Shown: positions 17,564 through 27,621 of the stretch, piece after piece
How the letters are laid out: each line of letters begins with the position of its first letter
Position numbering within the stretch: the first letter of the stretch is position 1
DNA from: CAVUXJ01 sp963814975
Lineage (GTDB): Bacteria > Acidobacteriota > Vicinamibacteria > Vicinamibacterales > CAVVIG01
DNA length: 64,000 nt
Assembly (NCBI GenBank): GCA_963814975.1
Contig: CAWFFB010000014.1
Coordinates: forward strand, 496,001 to 560,000
Reading direction: 5' to 3'
Notes under the pieces: model-generated
Seen by the model: the letters and a program-made list of their open reading frames with translations, nothing else
The model's database searches: none
Told to the model about the DNA's origin: nothing
Program-made: the position numbers and the translations under genes

Positions 17564-17569
17564 AGAACA

Positions 17570-18105
17570 GAAGGCCTGGCGTCGGGGCACGTGGTCGCCT
17601 GCGGTTCCTGCTCACCGCGACTGGAGCACACGGCGATCCCGCCCAACTGGTTTCGAAACGACGCATGGGACGGCTACCCGCTGGCGCGCCAAAGGCTGCT
17701 GACCGAGTTGGTCGGGTCCAACCTTCGGAATCCCGTGTTCGTGACCGGGGACTGGCACTCGTCGTTCGTGAACGATCTGCCGCTGGATTTCAAGGGCCGC
17801 ACCGAACGCTCCTGCCGTTGCAACCGAGTTGCGACCCCGGCCATCACAACGGGCCGGAGCGGGCGAACGCCGATGCGATCACGCGCGAGGGCGGCGACGT
17901 GGCGCCGGACGGGCCGTACCTACGCTCCGATGATCCCGGCAACCCGCACATCAAGTACTACGAGAGCGACCGACGCTGCTACTTCAGAGCGTCGCTGACC
18001 CCGACGCACGTGCGGTTCGATCTGCGCTTCGTGACCAGCGCCGACAACCAGAGCGGCACGGGCTACACCGCGCGCTCGTGGGTCGTCGAGACCAGCTGGC
18101 AGTAG
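17570..18105 (+). pseudogene. C-terminal remnant of alkaline phosphatase PhoD
   Basis: The frame carries NWFRNDAWDGYPLARQRLL and NPVFVTGDWHSSFVNDL, matching the metal-site region of PhoD. It then breaks, and the final segment (NPHIKYYESDRRCYFRASL and the following RFVTSADN) continues in another frame to the stop at 18105. The first two thirds of the family, including the signal peptide and nucleophile domain, are missing. The segment begins immediately next to a Pho-box-like site, which suggests an internal deletion of a formerly phosphate-regulated gene. Confidence 0.7.
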
Positions 18106-18204
18106 CACAAGCGGTGTGAGCCATGTGAGGTGTCGGGTTCTTCGGCGCGGAAGTCGCAAAACCTGAAACGCCGGCGCAAGAAAATCGATATCATCTGTGC
18201 ATGA

Positions 18205-20148
18205 ATGATCCGATCACCCGCGCTTCGCTCCGCCCACGACGTGGGCGAGGCCTGGACCACCGCGGATGCGGCGGAGCTGTACGAAATCGCGCGATGGGGA
18301 AAGGGATACTTCACGATTGGCGAGCAACGGACAGGTCAAGGTCCATCCGACCAAGGATACCAGCCGGTCGATCGACCTCAAGCAGCTGGTCGACGACTTG
18401 CAGCGCCGGGGCATCAGTCTCCCGACGCTCATCCGGTTTCGCGACATCCTCGCGCATCGCCTTCAGGATATTTACGAAGCATTTCAGGGCGCGATCGCTC
18501 AGCACGAGTACTCCGGCCGCTACATCTGCGTGTACCCCATCAAGGTCAATCAGCAGCGGCAGGTCGTGGAGGAGGTCCTCGACTTCGGACGCCAGTATCA
18601 GTTCGGCCTCGAGGCCGGCTCCAAGCCGGAGCTGCTCGCCGTCGTGGCGCTCGCCAGCAACGAGACGCCAATCATCTGCAACGGCTTCAAGGACGCGGAG
18701 TTCATCGAGATGGCGATGCTGGCGCAGAAGATCGGCCGCCGCATCATCCCGGTGGTCGAGAAATACACCGAACTGGACCTGATTCTCGAATACGCGGAGA
18801 AGGTCGGCGTCCGGCCGACCATCGGCATGCGGGTCAAGCTCGCCGCCCGCGGCGGCGGGCGCTGGCAGTCCTCGGGCGGCTATCGCTCGAAGTTCGGCCT
18901 GACGGTCGGCGAGATTCTCCGCGGGCTCGAGGAGCTGAAGACGCGCGGGATGGAGGATTGCTTCCAGCTCCTGCACTTTCACCTGGGCAGCCAGATCCCC
19001 AATATCCGCATCGTCAAAGGGGCGCTGAACGAGGCGGCGCGCGTCTACGTCGAGCTTGTCAAGGCCGGCGCCGGGCTGCAGTACATGGACGTCGGCGGCG
19101 GCCTCGGCGTCGACTACGACGGCTCGCAGACCAATTTCGAATCGAGCGTGAACTACACGCTGCAGGAGTACGCCAACGACGTCGTCTACCACCTGCAGAC
19201 GGTTTGCGACGAGGCCAAGGTGCCCGCATCCGACGATCGTGTCGGAAAGCGGGCGCGCCATCGTGGCGTATCACAGCGTCCTGGTGTTCAACGTCCTCGA
19301 TGTCTCCGGTCTCGGCGAGGAGTTCGTTCCGAAGGCTGTGACGCCCGAGATGGAACAGCCGTTGATCGACCTGATGGAGACCTACGACGGTCTGACGTCG
19401 AGGAATGCGCTCGAGAGCTATCACGACGCGCAGCAGGCGCTGGACATGGCGATGAACCTGTTCTCAGGCGGCTATCTGCCGCTCGACCAGCGATCGCTGG
19501 CCGAGAACCTGTATTGGGCGATCTGCCTCAAGCTTCAGAAGCTGGTGCAGGCCATGGACGAAGTGCCCGGAGGATCTCCAGAACCTCGACGAGTCGCTGT
19601 CGGACACCTATTTCTGCAACTTCTCGCTCTTCCAATCCATTCCCGACAGCTGGGCCATCAAGCAGCTCTTTCCCATCATGCCGATCCACCGGCTGACCGA
19701 GCGGCCGACGCGGCACGCCGTCCTCGGCGACATCACCTGCGATTCGGACGGGAAGGTCGATCAGTTCATCGATCGGCGCGATGTGAAGCGCACGCTGCCG
19801 CTCCATGCCCTCAATGGGTCGCCGTACTGCCTCGGCGTCTTTCTGGTGGGTGCGTACCAGGAGATCCTGGGCGATCTGCACAACCTGCTCGGGCGACACC
19901 CACGCCGTTCACGTGAGCCTGGACGCGAACGACGCCGTGGTGCTGGACGCCGTCATCAAGGGCGACACGGTTCGCGAGGTGCTGGACTACGTCGAGTTCG
20001 ATACCGCGACGCTGATGGCCAAGCTTGCGGTCGGACGTCGAAACGCGCGGTCCGCGGCGGGCGGCTCGACGTCGAAGAGTCCGGCCGGCTGCTCCGGTTC
20101 TACGAGGACGGTCTCAACGGCTACACCTACCTCGAGGAACATCGGTGA
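18205..20148 (+). CDS. speA: Biosynthetic arginine decarboxylase SpeA, five frame breaks
   Basis: This PLP-dependent fold III enzyme converts arginine to agmatine for polyamine synthesis. All conserved blocks are present in order: ELYEIARWGKGYF, VYPIKVNQQRQVVEEVLDFG with the PLP lysine, LLHFHLGSQIPNIR, DVGGGLGVDYDGS, IVSESGRAIVAYHS, NFSLFQSIPDSWAI and VGAYQEILGDLHNLLG. The frame changes near 18323, 19226, 19571, 19895 and 20040, each by one or two bases. Total length (about 648 codons) is normal. Intact conservation across all frames argues for sequence errors rather than decay. Confidence 0.88.
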
Positions 20149-20172
20149 CGCGCCTCTCGAATGAGCTGCGCT

Positions 20173-20202
20173 AGCCCCGAGGGCCAACTCACCTCGGGGG
20201 CT
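20173..20202 (+). terminator. Stem-loop downstream of speA
   Basis: AGCCCCGAGG at 20173-20182 pairs with CCTCGGGGGCT at 20192-20202 (one bulged G) around a 9-base loop. It lies 24 bp after the speA stop codon. The following T-tract is weak, so termination may be inefficient or Rho-assisted. Confidence 0.65.
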
Positions 20203-20520
20203 GTTGCCTTCTGCCGACCATCCTCGCCGGATGCTCTGCCGATGCGTCGCGTCGCCTCCGCAACTGGCGCGTTCGTCTCTATGTTGTTAGACAAGCCCCC
20301 CGATGATCGGATCGCTGATGGAGTCCTCTCCGTTTTCGAGGTGGCCGGACTGCGTAACCCGGGCAGATACTCACGGGTGACCCGGAACTCGGGACCGCGC
20401 TCGGTTCACTCGCCGCCAGGAGATAGCATGTCGAGTTCGGGACAACGCTGCGTCGATACGAACAGGGGCACTCTCGTCCCGGAACTCCTTCGTTCGTGTC
20501 GGAACACTGGGAGTTGAACC
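20203..20520. other. Stretch without a recognisable gene
   Basis: An open frame spans this region, but its composition and lack of a ribosome-binding site make it unlikely to be coding. I see no other structure apart from the upstream terminator. Confidence 0.4.
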
Positions 20521-20922
20521 ATGGATCAGCGACACAAGGCCGGCGGCACCCGGGAGAGCGCGGCAGAACGGGCTATGCGAGATGAAGAGGTTCTCCGCGC
20601 GAACGTGGAGCTCGCGGCATATTTCAAGGGTCGACGTACCGAACGCGAGGCCCGCGCGGCTCTGAAGACCATCAAGGCCTTCGTTCGCAACCGGGAGCGA
20701 CTGGATCTGAGTAGCCGCCCTCCGCTGCCAGGTGCTGATTCGGCGAAGACGCCGAAGAAGCTCACAAACCGAAAAGCCGCCAGCGGCGGTGGCGGGCGAT
20801 ACCCGCGCACGCCAGCCCGCAAGGCTCACGGCAAGCTGTCCAAGAGCGCGCCCGTGTCGAATGAGCCGAACGTGCGCACGCTCTCCGAGGTGGCGCCGGA
20901 ATCGGACGAGGGAACACCTTGA
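20521..20922 (+). CDS. Hypothetical basic protein, 133 residues
   Basis: The ATG has only a weak GGGAG upstream. The N-terminal 60 residues are charged and helical (ERAMRDEEVLRANVELAAYF and onward). The C-terminal half is lysine-, proline- and glycine-rich and looks disordered (SAKTPKKLTNRK). No family is recognised. The coding call rests on codon bias and the plausible helical start, so it is uncertain. Confidence 0.45.
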   Translation: MDQRHKAGGTRESAAERAMRDEEVLRANVELAAYFKGRRTEREARAALKTIKAFVRNRERLDLSSRPPLPGADSAKTPKKLTNRKAASGGGGRYPRTPARKAHGKLSKSAPVSNEPNVRTLSEVAPESDEGTP

Positions 20923-21284
20923 AGGCGGCGAAACATGGTTCGCTTGCCGCGAAGTACCCGCACGAGCATGGGTGCGCACGCAGTCTGGCGTTAGTCGAAG
21001 ATCTCCCAGAATCGGCCGAGCCCGAAGAACGAGGATTCTCCTGACCAATCGTCGAGCCCGTCATTGTCCGTGGACACAACCGGTCTGGGTCACCGTGACG
21101 CCTTCGACCTTGTCGGTGATCCAGCCGTTGGTCGAGAGGAGGGTGGGGTAACGTTGAGATGACCGAGAATGACATCCAGCTCACGATTGTGAGAGTGCTG
21201 CCTTGGTGGTGGCCACGGTTACGGCTGATACCGATTCGCCACGATGCGTTCTGGGGATCCTCCGCGCTCCGGCAGCCCAGCGCC
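20923..21284. other. Stretch without a recognisable gene
   Basis: No frame in these roughly 360 bases shows a signature or translation signal. It separates two converging genes, so only terminators would be expected; I see no strong hairpin with a T-tract. Confidence 0.4.
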
Positions 21285-23439
21285 TCACGACTGACACGGG
21301 CCTGGGTTCTCCTCGTCCACCATGGGGTTCGACCCGTACCACCCGAGCAGGAGCTGCTGGGCGCTCGAGCGCGTGCCATCCTGGCTTGGTTCCGCCTTCC
21401 GATACTCGTCGTTCATGAGCACGTACGCCCGGTCGTTGTCGTGGAGGTAGGCATCGAGCACCACGCCCCGAATGTGCTCGGTGATGGAGGCGTCTCGAAC
21501 GCGGCACAGCGTCTCGACCCGCCGATCGAGGTTGCGTTCCATCAAGTCGGCACTGCCGATATACAGCTCCGGATCGCCTCCATTCTGGAAGTAGTAGGCG
21601 CGCGAGTGTTCGAGGAAGCGTCCGACGACGGATCTGACACGGATGCGTTCGCTCACGCCGGGAATCCCCGGCCGTAGCGCGCACGCGCCGCGCACGATCA
21701 TGTCGATCGCGACGCCCGCCTGGGACGCTTTGTACAACGTGCGCACGATCGCCGGGTCGGTGACGGCATTGCACTTCACGATCACGTGCGCCTGGTGGCC
21801 TGCCTGCGCGTGCGCGATCTCGCGCGCGACCAGCTCCGCGAAGCGCTTCCGCAGGTTGACCGGCGCCACGATCAGATGGCCGTACTGCGTCTGCCGCGAA
21901 TAGCCCGTCAGGAAGTTGAACACCTCGGCCACATCGTCGAGCACCCCGGGGTCGGCGGTGAAAAGCCCGAAGTCCGTGTACACCTGCGACGTGGCGCGGT
22001 TGTAGTTGCCCGTGCCGATGTGCGCGTAGCGGCGGATCCCCTCTGATTCCTTGCGGACGACCATGCACAGCTTGCAGTGTGTCTTCAGTCCTTCGACGCC
22101 GTAGACGACGTGCACGCCGGCGTCCTCGAGGCGGGTCGCCCACTGGATGTTGTTCCGCTCGTCGAATCGAGCCTTCAGCTCCACCAGCACGGCGACCTGC
22201 TTGCCGCTGCCCGCCGCTTCGATCAGCCTGTCGATCAGCGGGGAGTTCGCGCCCACCCGGTACAGCGTCATCTTGATGCCGACCACGTGGGGATCGGTGG
22301 ACGCCTGCTTCAGAAAGACCTCCACCGCCCCAAACGAGTCGAACGGATGATGCACCAGGTAGTCCTGCTCGCGAATGTCGTCGAACACGCACGGGTGGCG
22401 GTGCACATTCCAGAGCGTCGCGCGGCGTGAACGTCACGTCCTTCAGGTGCGCGTAGGGAAGCTTATGAAGCGCCATCCAGTCCGAGACGTCGAGGCGTTC
22501 GGCGGTGCGGACGAGGATGTCATCCTCGATCCCGAAGTTTTCCACGAGCGTATTCACGACCCGCTGCGGCATCGAGTCTTCGACCTGCAGCAGCGAGGGC
22601 GGCGCATGGCGGAGCTCGCGCAGCGTCCGATCGACCGACTCGAGCAGGTCGTCGGCGTTGTCGTCCGGCACGTCCATGTCGGTGTCTCGAATCACCCTGA
22701 ACAGGTGCGCGCCGATGAGCTCCATGCCGGGGAACAGCTGGCCAAGGTTCGCGCGAACGACGTCCTCGAGAAAAGCGAAGGTGGCGCCCGACACGCCCGG
22801 AGCCCCCGGGGCGCCGGCCACAGGGATGAAGCGCGGGAGCAGCGGCGGGAGCTTGACGCGCGCGAACTTGTTCCGGCGTCCCTGGCGAACGACCACCGCG
22901 AGGTTCTTGCTGCGATTCGAGATCACGGGGAACGGGTGGCCCGGATCGAACGCCAGCGGTGTCAGCAGTGGAAAAATCTCCGCCCGGAAATATGAAGCGA
23001 GGTAGCGCGCGATCTTGGGCGTGTACTCGTCAGGCTCGAGAAATCTGATGCCGTGTTCCGCGAGCTCCGGCCGCAGTCGCTCGGCCCAGCAGGCCGAGAC
23101 ATCCCTCATCATGGCCGCTGTCCGCTGACGGATCGCCGCGAGCTGGGCGGCAACGGTCTTGCCGTCGATGGACTTCTGCTCGATCCCGGCGCGCTGCTTC
23201 TTCAGCAGCGTCGCCACGCGCACCATGAAGAACTCGTCGAGGTTCGACGACACGATCGCCAGAAACTTCACGCGCTCGAGCAGCGGGTGGTGGTCCTCCA
23301 GCGCTTGATCCATCACACGCTGGTTGAACTCCAGCCAGCTCAGTTCCCGATTCTTGTACAGCGAGGGGTCGTCGAGGGCGAGGTTGGGAGCGAACGACGA
23401 TGCAGGGGATGCTGGCGCCATACAGGGACCCGGTTTCAA
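21285..23439 (-). CDS. ppk1: Polyphosphate kinase Ppk1, single frame break
   Basis: Ppk1 polymerises ATP gamma-phosphate into polyphosphate at the membrane. The four-domain layout is clear: NRELSWLEFNQRVMDQALED at the N-terminus, SSNLDEFFMVRV, PLLTPLAFDPGHPFPVISNR, then the catalytic C-terminal part with HIGTGNYN (autophosphorylated histidine) and FLEHSRAYYFQNGG (second histidine). The frame changes at about 22411-22416, where one base is missing between RDAL and WNVHRHPCVF. Total length is about 718 residues, normal for the family. It is divergent from mgtE. Confidence 0.93.
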
Positions 23440-23598
23440 TCCTACACGCGATTGGTCGGGACCTGTTCAACTCCAGCGGGACCGCGGTGAGCCACTCACC
23501 GCGCCGCTGGGCGCTGCTGAGCTTGAGGGCCGGTTTGCGCCTCGAGCTTCAGGTGCCTACAAGGTCCAGAGCGGTCGCGCTGCTCTATCCTGTTGAGC

Positions 23599-25029
23599 AT
23601 GGAAGCGAATACGGAAAGGCGCCTGGAGGAAGTGGTCGCCGAGGTCGACCGCCTGTTGGAGAGGCACCGCCTCCTCGAGGCGGTGGCGCGGCGCCAGGAT
23701 ACTCCGCGGAGCGCGTTGCTCGAAGAAATGCAGCATCGCCAGAACCTCGTGGAGCTGCACAGGCGCCTCAAGACCCTGCACCCTGCCGATCTCGGGCACA
23801 TCCTCGAGTCGCTGCCGATCAGCGACCGGCTCGTCGTCTGGGGCGAACTGAGTCCGAACCTGGCCGGTCAGGCGCTCACCGAAGTCAGCCCGGGGGTCCG
23901 AGAGTCGCTGATCGAGCACACCTCGCGCGAGGCGCTCGTCGGCATGCTACGGGAGCTGGATGCCGACGACCTGCGGTATCTCTCGGAGTCTGTGCCCGCC
24001 GACGTGGTAGACGAGGTCTCCGGGTTACTCGACGCGCGCGATCGCTCCTGGGTTGAACAGACCCGGGCGTACGACGACGGCTCCGCGGCGCGTCTGATGA
24101 TGCAGGACGTCCTGGTGCTGCGCGACTCTCAGACCGTGGCGGACGCGGTCGCTTTCCTCCGTCGTCGCGGCGGGCTGCCGGCACAAACCGACCGGCTGTT
24201 CGTCGTCGATTCGCGGAACATCCTGATTGGATCGGTGGGACTCGGCGCGCTGATCATTGCCGATGCGGGCGTTGGGGTGACGTCGGTGATGGACGGCGAC
24301 GTGCGGCGGTTCCGCCCCTACGACGACGCACACGAGGTCGCGAAGGCCTTCGAGCGCTACGACCTGCTCTCGGCGCCGATCGTCGACGATCGCGGCAAAT
24401 TGATCGGCCGCGTGACGGCGGACGCCGTGATGGACTTCATCCGGTCGTCGGCGGGCGACGATGTGCTGGCGCTCGCGGGGGTGCGGAAGGCGGAGGATCT
24501 GTTCGCGCCCGCCGTCGATTCGGCGCGCAACCGGTGGCCCTGGCTGGCGGTCAACCTCGCCACGGCCTTCATCGCCTCCCGCGTGATCGGCGCCTTCGAG
24601 GGCACCATTCAGCAGCTCGTCGCGCTGGCAGCGTTGATGCCGATCGTCGCGAGCATCGGCGGGAACACCGGCAACCAGACCGTCGCCCTCGTCGTGCGTG
24701 GGCTTGCGCTCGGTCAGATCACCGCCAACAGCGCGTGGCATCTGCTCAGGAAGGAGCTGCTCGTCGCCTTCTTGAACGGCGCGCTGTGGGGCACGATCGT
24801 CGGGCTGTTTGCGACGATCGTCTACCGGTCGATGCCGCTCGGGCTCGTCATGATGAGCGCCGTGCTGATCAACCTGATCATCGCGGCGATCATCGGGGTG
24901 TCGGTCCCGCTCGTGCTCCACCGGCTGGATCGCGATCCGGCGCAGGGGTCGAGCGTCATGCTGACGTTCGTCACCGACAGCATGGGGTTCTTCCTGTTTC
25001 TCGGACTGGCGAACGCGTTCTTGATCTAG
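23599..25029 (+). CDS. mgtE: Magnesium transporter MgtE
   Basis: This is a 476-residue channel-type Mg2+ transporter. It has an N-terminal helical MgtE_N domain (LKTLHPADLGHILESLP), two CBS domains (RLMMQDVLVLRDSQTVADAV and the SAPIVDDRGKLIGRV segment) that gate by Mg2+, and a C-terminal five-helix pore with the hallmark PIVASIGGNTGNQT. ATG 23599 is preferred over TTG 23593. It is divergent from ppk1. Mg2+ is the main counter-ion of polyphosphate, so the arrangement may be functional, which is inference. Confidence 0.95.
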   Translation: MEANTERRLEEVVAEVDRLLERHRLLEAVARRQDTPRSALLEEMQHRQNLVELHRRLKTLHPADLGHILESLPISDRLVVWGELSPNLAGQALTEVSPGVRESLIEHTSREALVGMLRELDADDLRYLSESVPADVVDEVSGLLDARDRSWVEQTRAYDDGSAARLMMQDVLVLRDSQTVADAVAFLRRRGGLPAQTDRLFVVDSRNILIGSVGLGALIIADAGVGVTSVMDGDVRRFRPYDDAHEVAKAFERYDLLSAPIVDDRGKLIGRVTADAVMDFIRSSAGDDVLALAGVRKAEDLFAPAVDSARNRWPWLAVNLATAFIASRVIGAFEGTIQQLVALAALMPIVASIGGNTGNQTVALVVRGLALGQITANSAWHLLRKELLVAFLNGALWGTIVGLFATIVYRSMPLGLVMMSAVLINLIIAAIIGVSVPLVLHRLDRDPAQGSSVMLTFVTDSMGFFLFLGLANAFLI

Positions 25030-25272
25030 TGCTCCTGCGGCAAATGCGAGATGCGTGAGTCGCCGTTCGATCGATCCCGATGACGAAGGTGACCAGCGCG
25101 ACCGGATCCGCTCCGCTCAAATTGTTCTCTTCTTTTCTATCTCGTCGACGTCGCCGAGACGATTGAACTCCAGCCGATTCCCGACCTGATCGGCGGGCCC
25201 ACTGTAGCGACGCGCAAGCCCCCCCAGATCCACGACGCACCTGAATAAGCGCCTCGCCGGCGCGTTGTGGAA

Positions 25273-25288
25273 TTAACAAACACGAAAC
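25273..25288 (+). promoter_or_regulatory. Pho-box-like site upstream of porin gene
   Basis: TTAAC, five bases, CGAAAC: identical half-sites and spacing to those in front of pstS and pstB. It lies about 90 bp upstream of the TTG start. Presumed PhoB operator. Confidence 0.55.
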
Positions 25289-25339
25289 ACACAAGACATC
25301 TTCCGGAGACACACAGCGGACTGGTTCGCCACAGACTCG

Positions 25340-25366
25340 CATCGAGGCCGCCTGACGGCCTCGATG
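25340..25366 (+). promoter_or_regulatory. Perfect 11-bp leader hairpin abutting the porin ribosome-binding site
   Basis: CATCGAGGCCG at 25340-25350 and its exact inverse CGGCCTCGATG at 25356-25366 enclose a five-base loop. The right arm overlaps the first base of GGGAGGA (25366-25372). Its position suggests an mRNA leader element controlling translation or stability. There is no T-tract, so it is not a simple terminator. Confidence 0.6.
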
Positions 25367-25378
25367 GGAGGATACATC

Positions 25379-26488
25379 TTGCGACTTCTTTTCTGGCTGC
25401 TGCCGTCCGTGCGCATCGGCAGCGTGGCGCTGGCGCTGGCTGCTTCACCCGCGCGGGCGCAGCAGCCGGCGGCCGCGCCAGCTGCACCGAACGATACACC
25501 CTCGATCCGGGTCGGTGTCTCGCTGTTCACCGACTACACCTACACGAACAGCCCCGAGGTGACCGACGCCGATGGCAACTCCGTCAATCCCAGCCAGTTC
25601 AACATCGGCAGGAGCTATATCAACATCACGGGCAACCTGTCGCACCTCGTCGCATTTCGCATCACGCCGGACATCTCGCGTGAGACGGGGACGGGCAGCA
25701 CGTTGAACGGCAGCCTGACCTTTCGCATCAAGTACGCCTTCGGCCAGGTGAACTTCGACGATTGGATGACGGCCGGATCGTGGGCGCGGCTGGGCATTCA
25801 GCAGACGCCGTGGGTCGATTTCGAGGAGAACATCTACCGCTACCGGTTCCAGGGCACCGTCTTTACCGAGCGCGAAGGGTTCCTGTCCTCCTCAGACGCC
25901 GGCGCGTCGTTCCACTACAACTTCCCATCGAACTACGGCGACCTGCATGCGGGCTTCTACAACGGCGATAACTACAACCGCCAGGAAGCGAACGATCAGA
26001 AAGCATTCCAGGTGCGCGGCACGGTCAGGCCATTCGCCTCGAGCGCGGGGAACGTGTTGCACGGAGTACGGGCGCACGCGTTCTACAACCAGGATCACTA
26101 CCTAAGAGATGGCGAGCGCACGCGTTTCGTCGGCAGCGTCACGTTCGAGCACAAATACCTGAATGCCGGCTTCGACTACCTGCGCGCCACCGACCAGTTG
26201 TCGGTGACCAGGCCGGAGGCCGACGCCAATGGCTACTCCATCTGGGCAACCCCGCGATCCCCCAGCGGATGGGAACTGTTGCTCCGCTACGATCACTTGA
26301 AGCCGAACACGGCCATCGACTCGCAGGTCCGCACGCGCACGATCGTCGGCGTGGCCTACTGGTTCCGGACGCAGAACCCCGCGTCGGCGGCGTTGCTGGT
26401 CGATTACGACGGCGCGACCTTTGATGAGTCGCTGCCAGCTCGGCCGAAGGAGCAGCGGTTCGCCATTCATGCGCTTTACCAGTTCTGA
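25379..26488 (+). CDS. Outer-membrane porin, phosphate-selective (OprP/OprO-like) type
   Basis: TTG 25379 is chosen because GGGAGGA lies six bases upstream; the ATG at 25364 is inside a hairpin arm and has no ribosome-binding site. The protein has a signal peptide ending in SPARAQQ and alternating aromatic beta-strands (FTDYTYTNSPEV, WARLGIQQTPWVDFEENIYR, SIWATPRSPSGWELLLRYD), and it ends in ALYQF, the terminal phenylalanine needed for outer-membrane assembly. It resembles phosphate-selective porins. The Pho-box-like site upstream and pstS downstream support a role in phosphate entry. Confidence 0.8.
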   Translation: MRLLFWLLPSVRIGSVALALAASPARAQQPAAAPAAPNDTPSIRVGVSLFTDYTYTNSPEVTDADGNSVNPSQFNIGRSYINITGNLSHLVAFRITPDISRETGTGSTLNGSLTFRIKYAFGQVNFDDWMTAGSWARLGIQQTPWVDFEENIYRYRFQGTVFTEREGFLSSSDAGASFHYNFPSNYGDLHAGFYNGDNYNRQEANDQKAFQVRGTVRPFASSAGNVLHGVRAHAFYNQDHYLRDGERTRFVGSVTFEHKYLNAGFDYLRATDQLSVTRPEADANGYSIWATPRSPSGWELLLRYDHLKPNTAIDSQVRTRTIVGVAYWFRTQNPASAALLVDYDGATFDESLPARPKEQRFAIHALYQF

Positions 26489-26508
26489 TCTGGACCCGGT
26501 TTTGGGTC

Positions 26509-26536
26509 TTTTACACGAATTTAACCTCTGCGAAAC
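26509..26536 (+). promoter_or_regulatory. Pho-box-like repeats upstream of pstS
   Basis: The core TTAAC (26521-26525), five bases, CGAAAC (26531-26536) is the same as at pstB and the porin gene. A further related half-site TTTTAC starts 11 bp upstream at 26509, giving three units in 11-bp phase. The site ends 35 bp before the pstS ATG. Confidence 0.6.
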
Positions 26537-26571
26537 CCAGGAGTCATCGTCGCTGCGATAGGCTGGTAGTC

Positions 26572-27612
26572 ATGAATGCATGTATCGGACGGTGGGTCGG
26601 CAGGTTTGGCCTGTCGTTCATGATCGCAGCTGTGGCGTGTGGTGGCGGAGGCCAGAACGCGGATCAGAAGGCGGACGGTAGCACGTCGGCCCAGGTGATC
26701 GCGATCGACGGGTCGAGCACGGTATTTCCCATCACCGAGGCGGTCGCTGAAGAGTTTCAGAAGGCCAATCGAGGTATGCGTGTCACCGTCGGCATCTCCG
26801 GAACCGGCGGCGGCTTCCAGAAGTTCTGCCGCGACGAGATCGACATCGCTGACGCATCGCGCCCGATCAGCCCTACGGAGGCTGAGGCATGCGGGAAGGC
26901 CGGCGTGCAGTTCATCGAGCTTCCGGTCGCCTACGACGGCCTTGCGGTCGTGGTGAATCCGAAGAACACCTGGGCGACGATGATCACAGTGGCCGAGCTC
27001 AAGAAAATGTGGGAGCCGGCTGCGCAGGGGAAAGTCACTCGCTGGAGCCAGATTCGCGCCGGCTGGCCGGACCGCGAACTCCACCTGTTCGGTCCGGGCG
27101 TCGATTCGGGCACCTTCGACTACTTCACCGAGGCGATCAACGGCAAGCAGGATTCGAGTCGCGGCGACTACACGTCGAGCGAGGACGATAACGTCATCGT
27201 GCAGGGCGTGAGCGGTGACGAGAACGCCCTCGGCTACTTCGGCTTTGCGTACTATGAGGAGAACAAGGACAAGCTCAAGCTCGTGCCGGTCGACGATGGC
27301 GAGGACGCGAACGGGAAAGGCCCGATCCTTCCATCCGTCGAGACCGTGGGGAACGGCACGTATCGACCCTTGTCACGCCCGATTTTCGTCTATTCGAAGG
27401 TGAAGGCGCTCGACCGTCCGGAGGTGAAGAGCTTCATCGACTTCTACCTGTCACAAGGTAACGATCTGGTTCAGGAGGTGGGGTACATCCCGTTGAAGGC
27501 CAGCGAATACGAGCATGTCCGCACCCGGTTCACGAGCCGGAAAACCGGTTCGATGTTTCAGGGGACCGACTCCCACAGCCAGCTGACCCTGGAACAGCGG
27601 CTTTCGCAATGA
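26572..27612 (+). CDS. pstS: Periplasmic phosphate-binding lipoprotein PstS
   Basis: This is a 346-residue substrate-binding protein of the high-affinity phosphate importer. A lipobox ends at Cys23 (MIAAVAC), so it is a lipoprotein. Phosphate-contacting blocks are visible: IDGSSTVFPITEAVAEEF, GISGTGGGFQKFC, DIADASRPI and the FGPGVDSGTFDYFTEAI segment. It opens the pstS-pstC-pstA operon with a 9-bp gap to pstC, and is preceded by a Pho-box-like site. pstB and phoU are missing from this operon. Confidence 0.95.
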   Translation: MNACIGRWVGRFGLSFMIAAVACGGGGQNADQKADGSTSAQVIAIDGSSTVFPITEAVAEEFQKANRGMRVTVGISGTGGGFQKFCRDEIDIADASRPISPTEAEACGKAGVQFIELPVAYDGLAVVVNPKNTWATMITVAELKKMWEPAAQGKVTRWSQIRAGWPDRELHLFGPGVDSGTFDYFTEAINGKQDSSRGDYTSSEDDNVIVQGVSGDENALGYFGFAYYEENKDKLKLVPVDDGEDANGKGPILPSVETVGNGTYRPLSRPIFVYSKVKALDRPEVKSFIDFYLSQGNDLVQEVGYIPLKASEYEHVRTRFTSRKTGSMFQGTDSHSQLTLEQRLSQ

Positions 27613-27621
27613 GATCGCCTG

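Larger units (their letters stand above)
25030..25378. other. Porin leader region without a gene
   Basis: No coding frame is convincing in these roughly 350 bases. The useful content is a Pho-box-like site at 25273-25288, a perfect hairpin at 25340-25366 and the ribosome-binding site GGGAGGA at 25366-25372. Confidence 0.55.

Noticed and set aside
20161..20517. 118-codon frame after speA
   Set aside because: It begins inside the terminator hairpin region and has non-coding-like composition.
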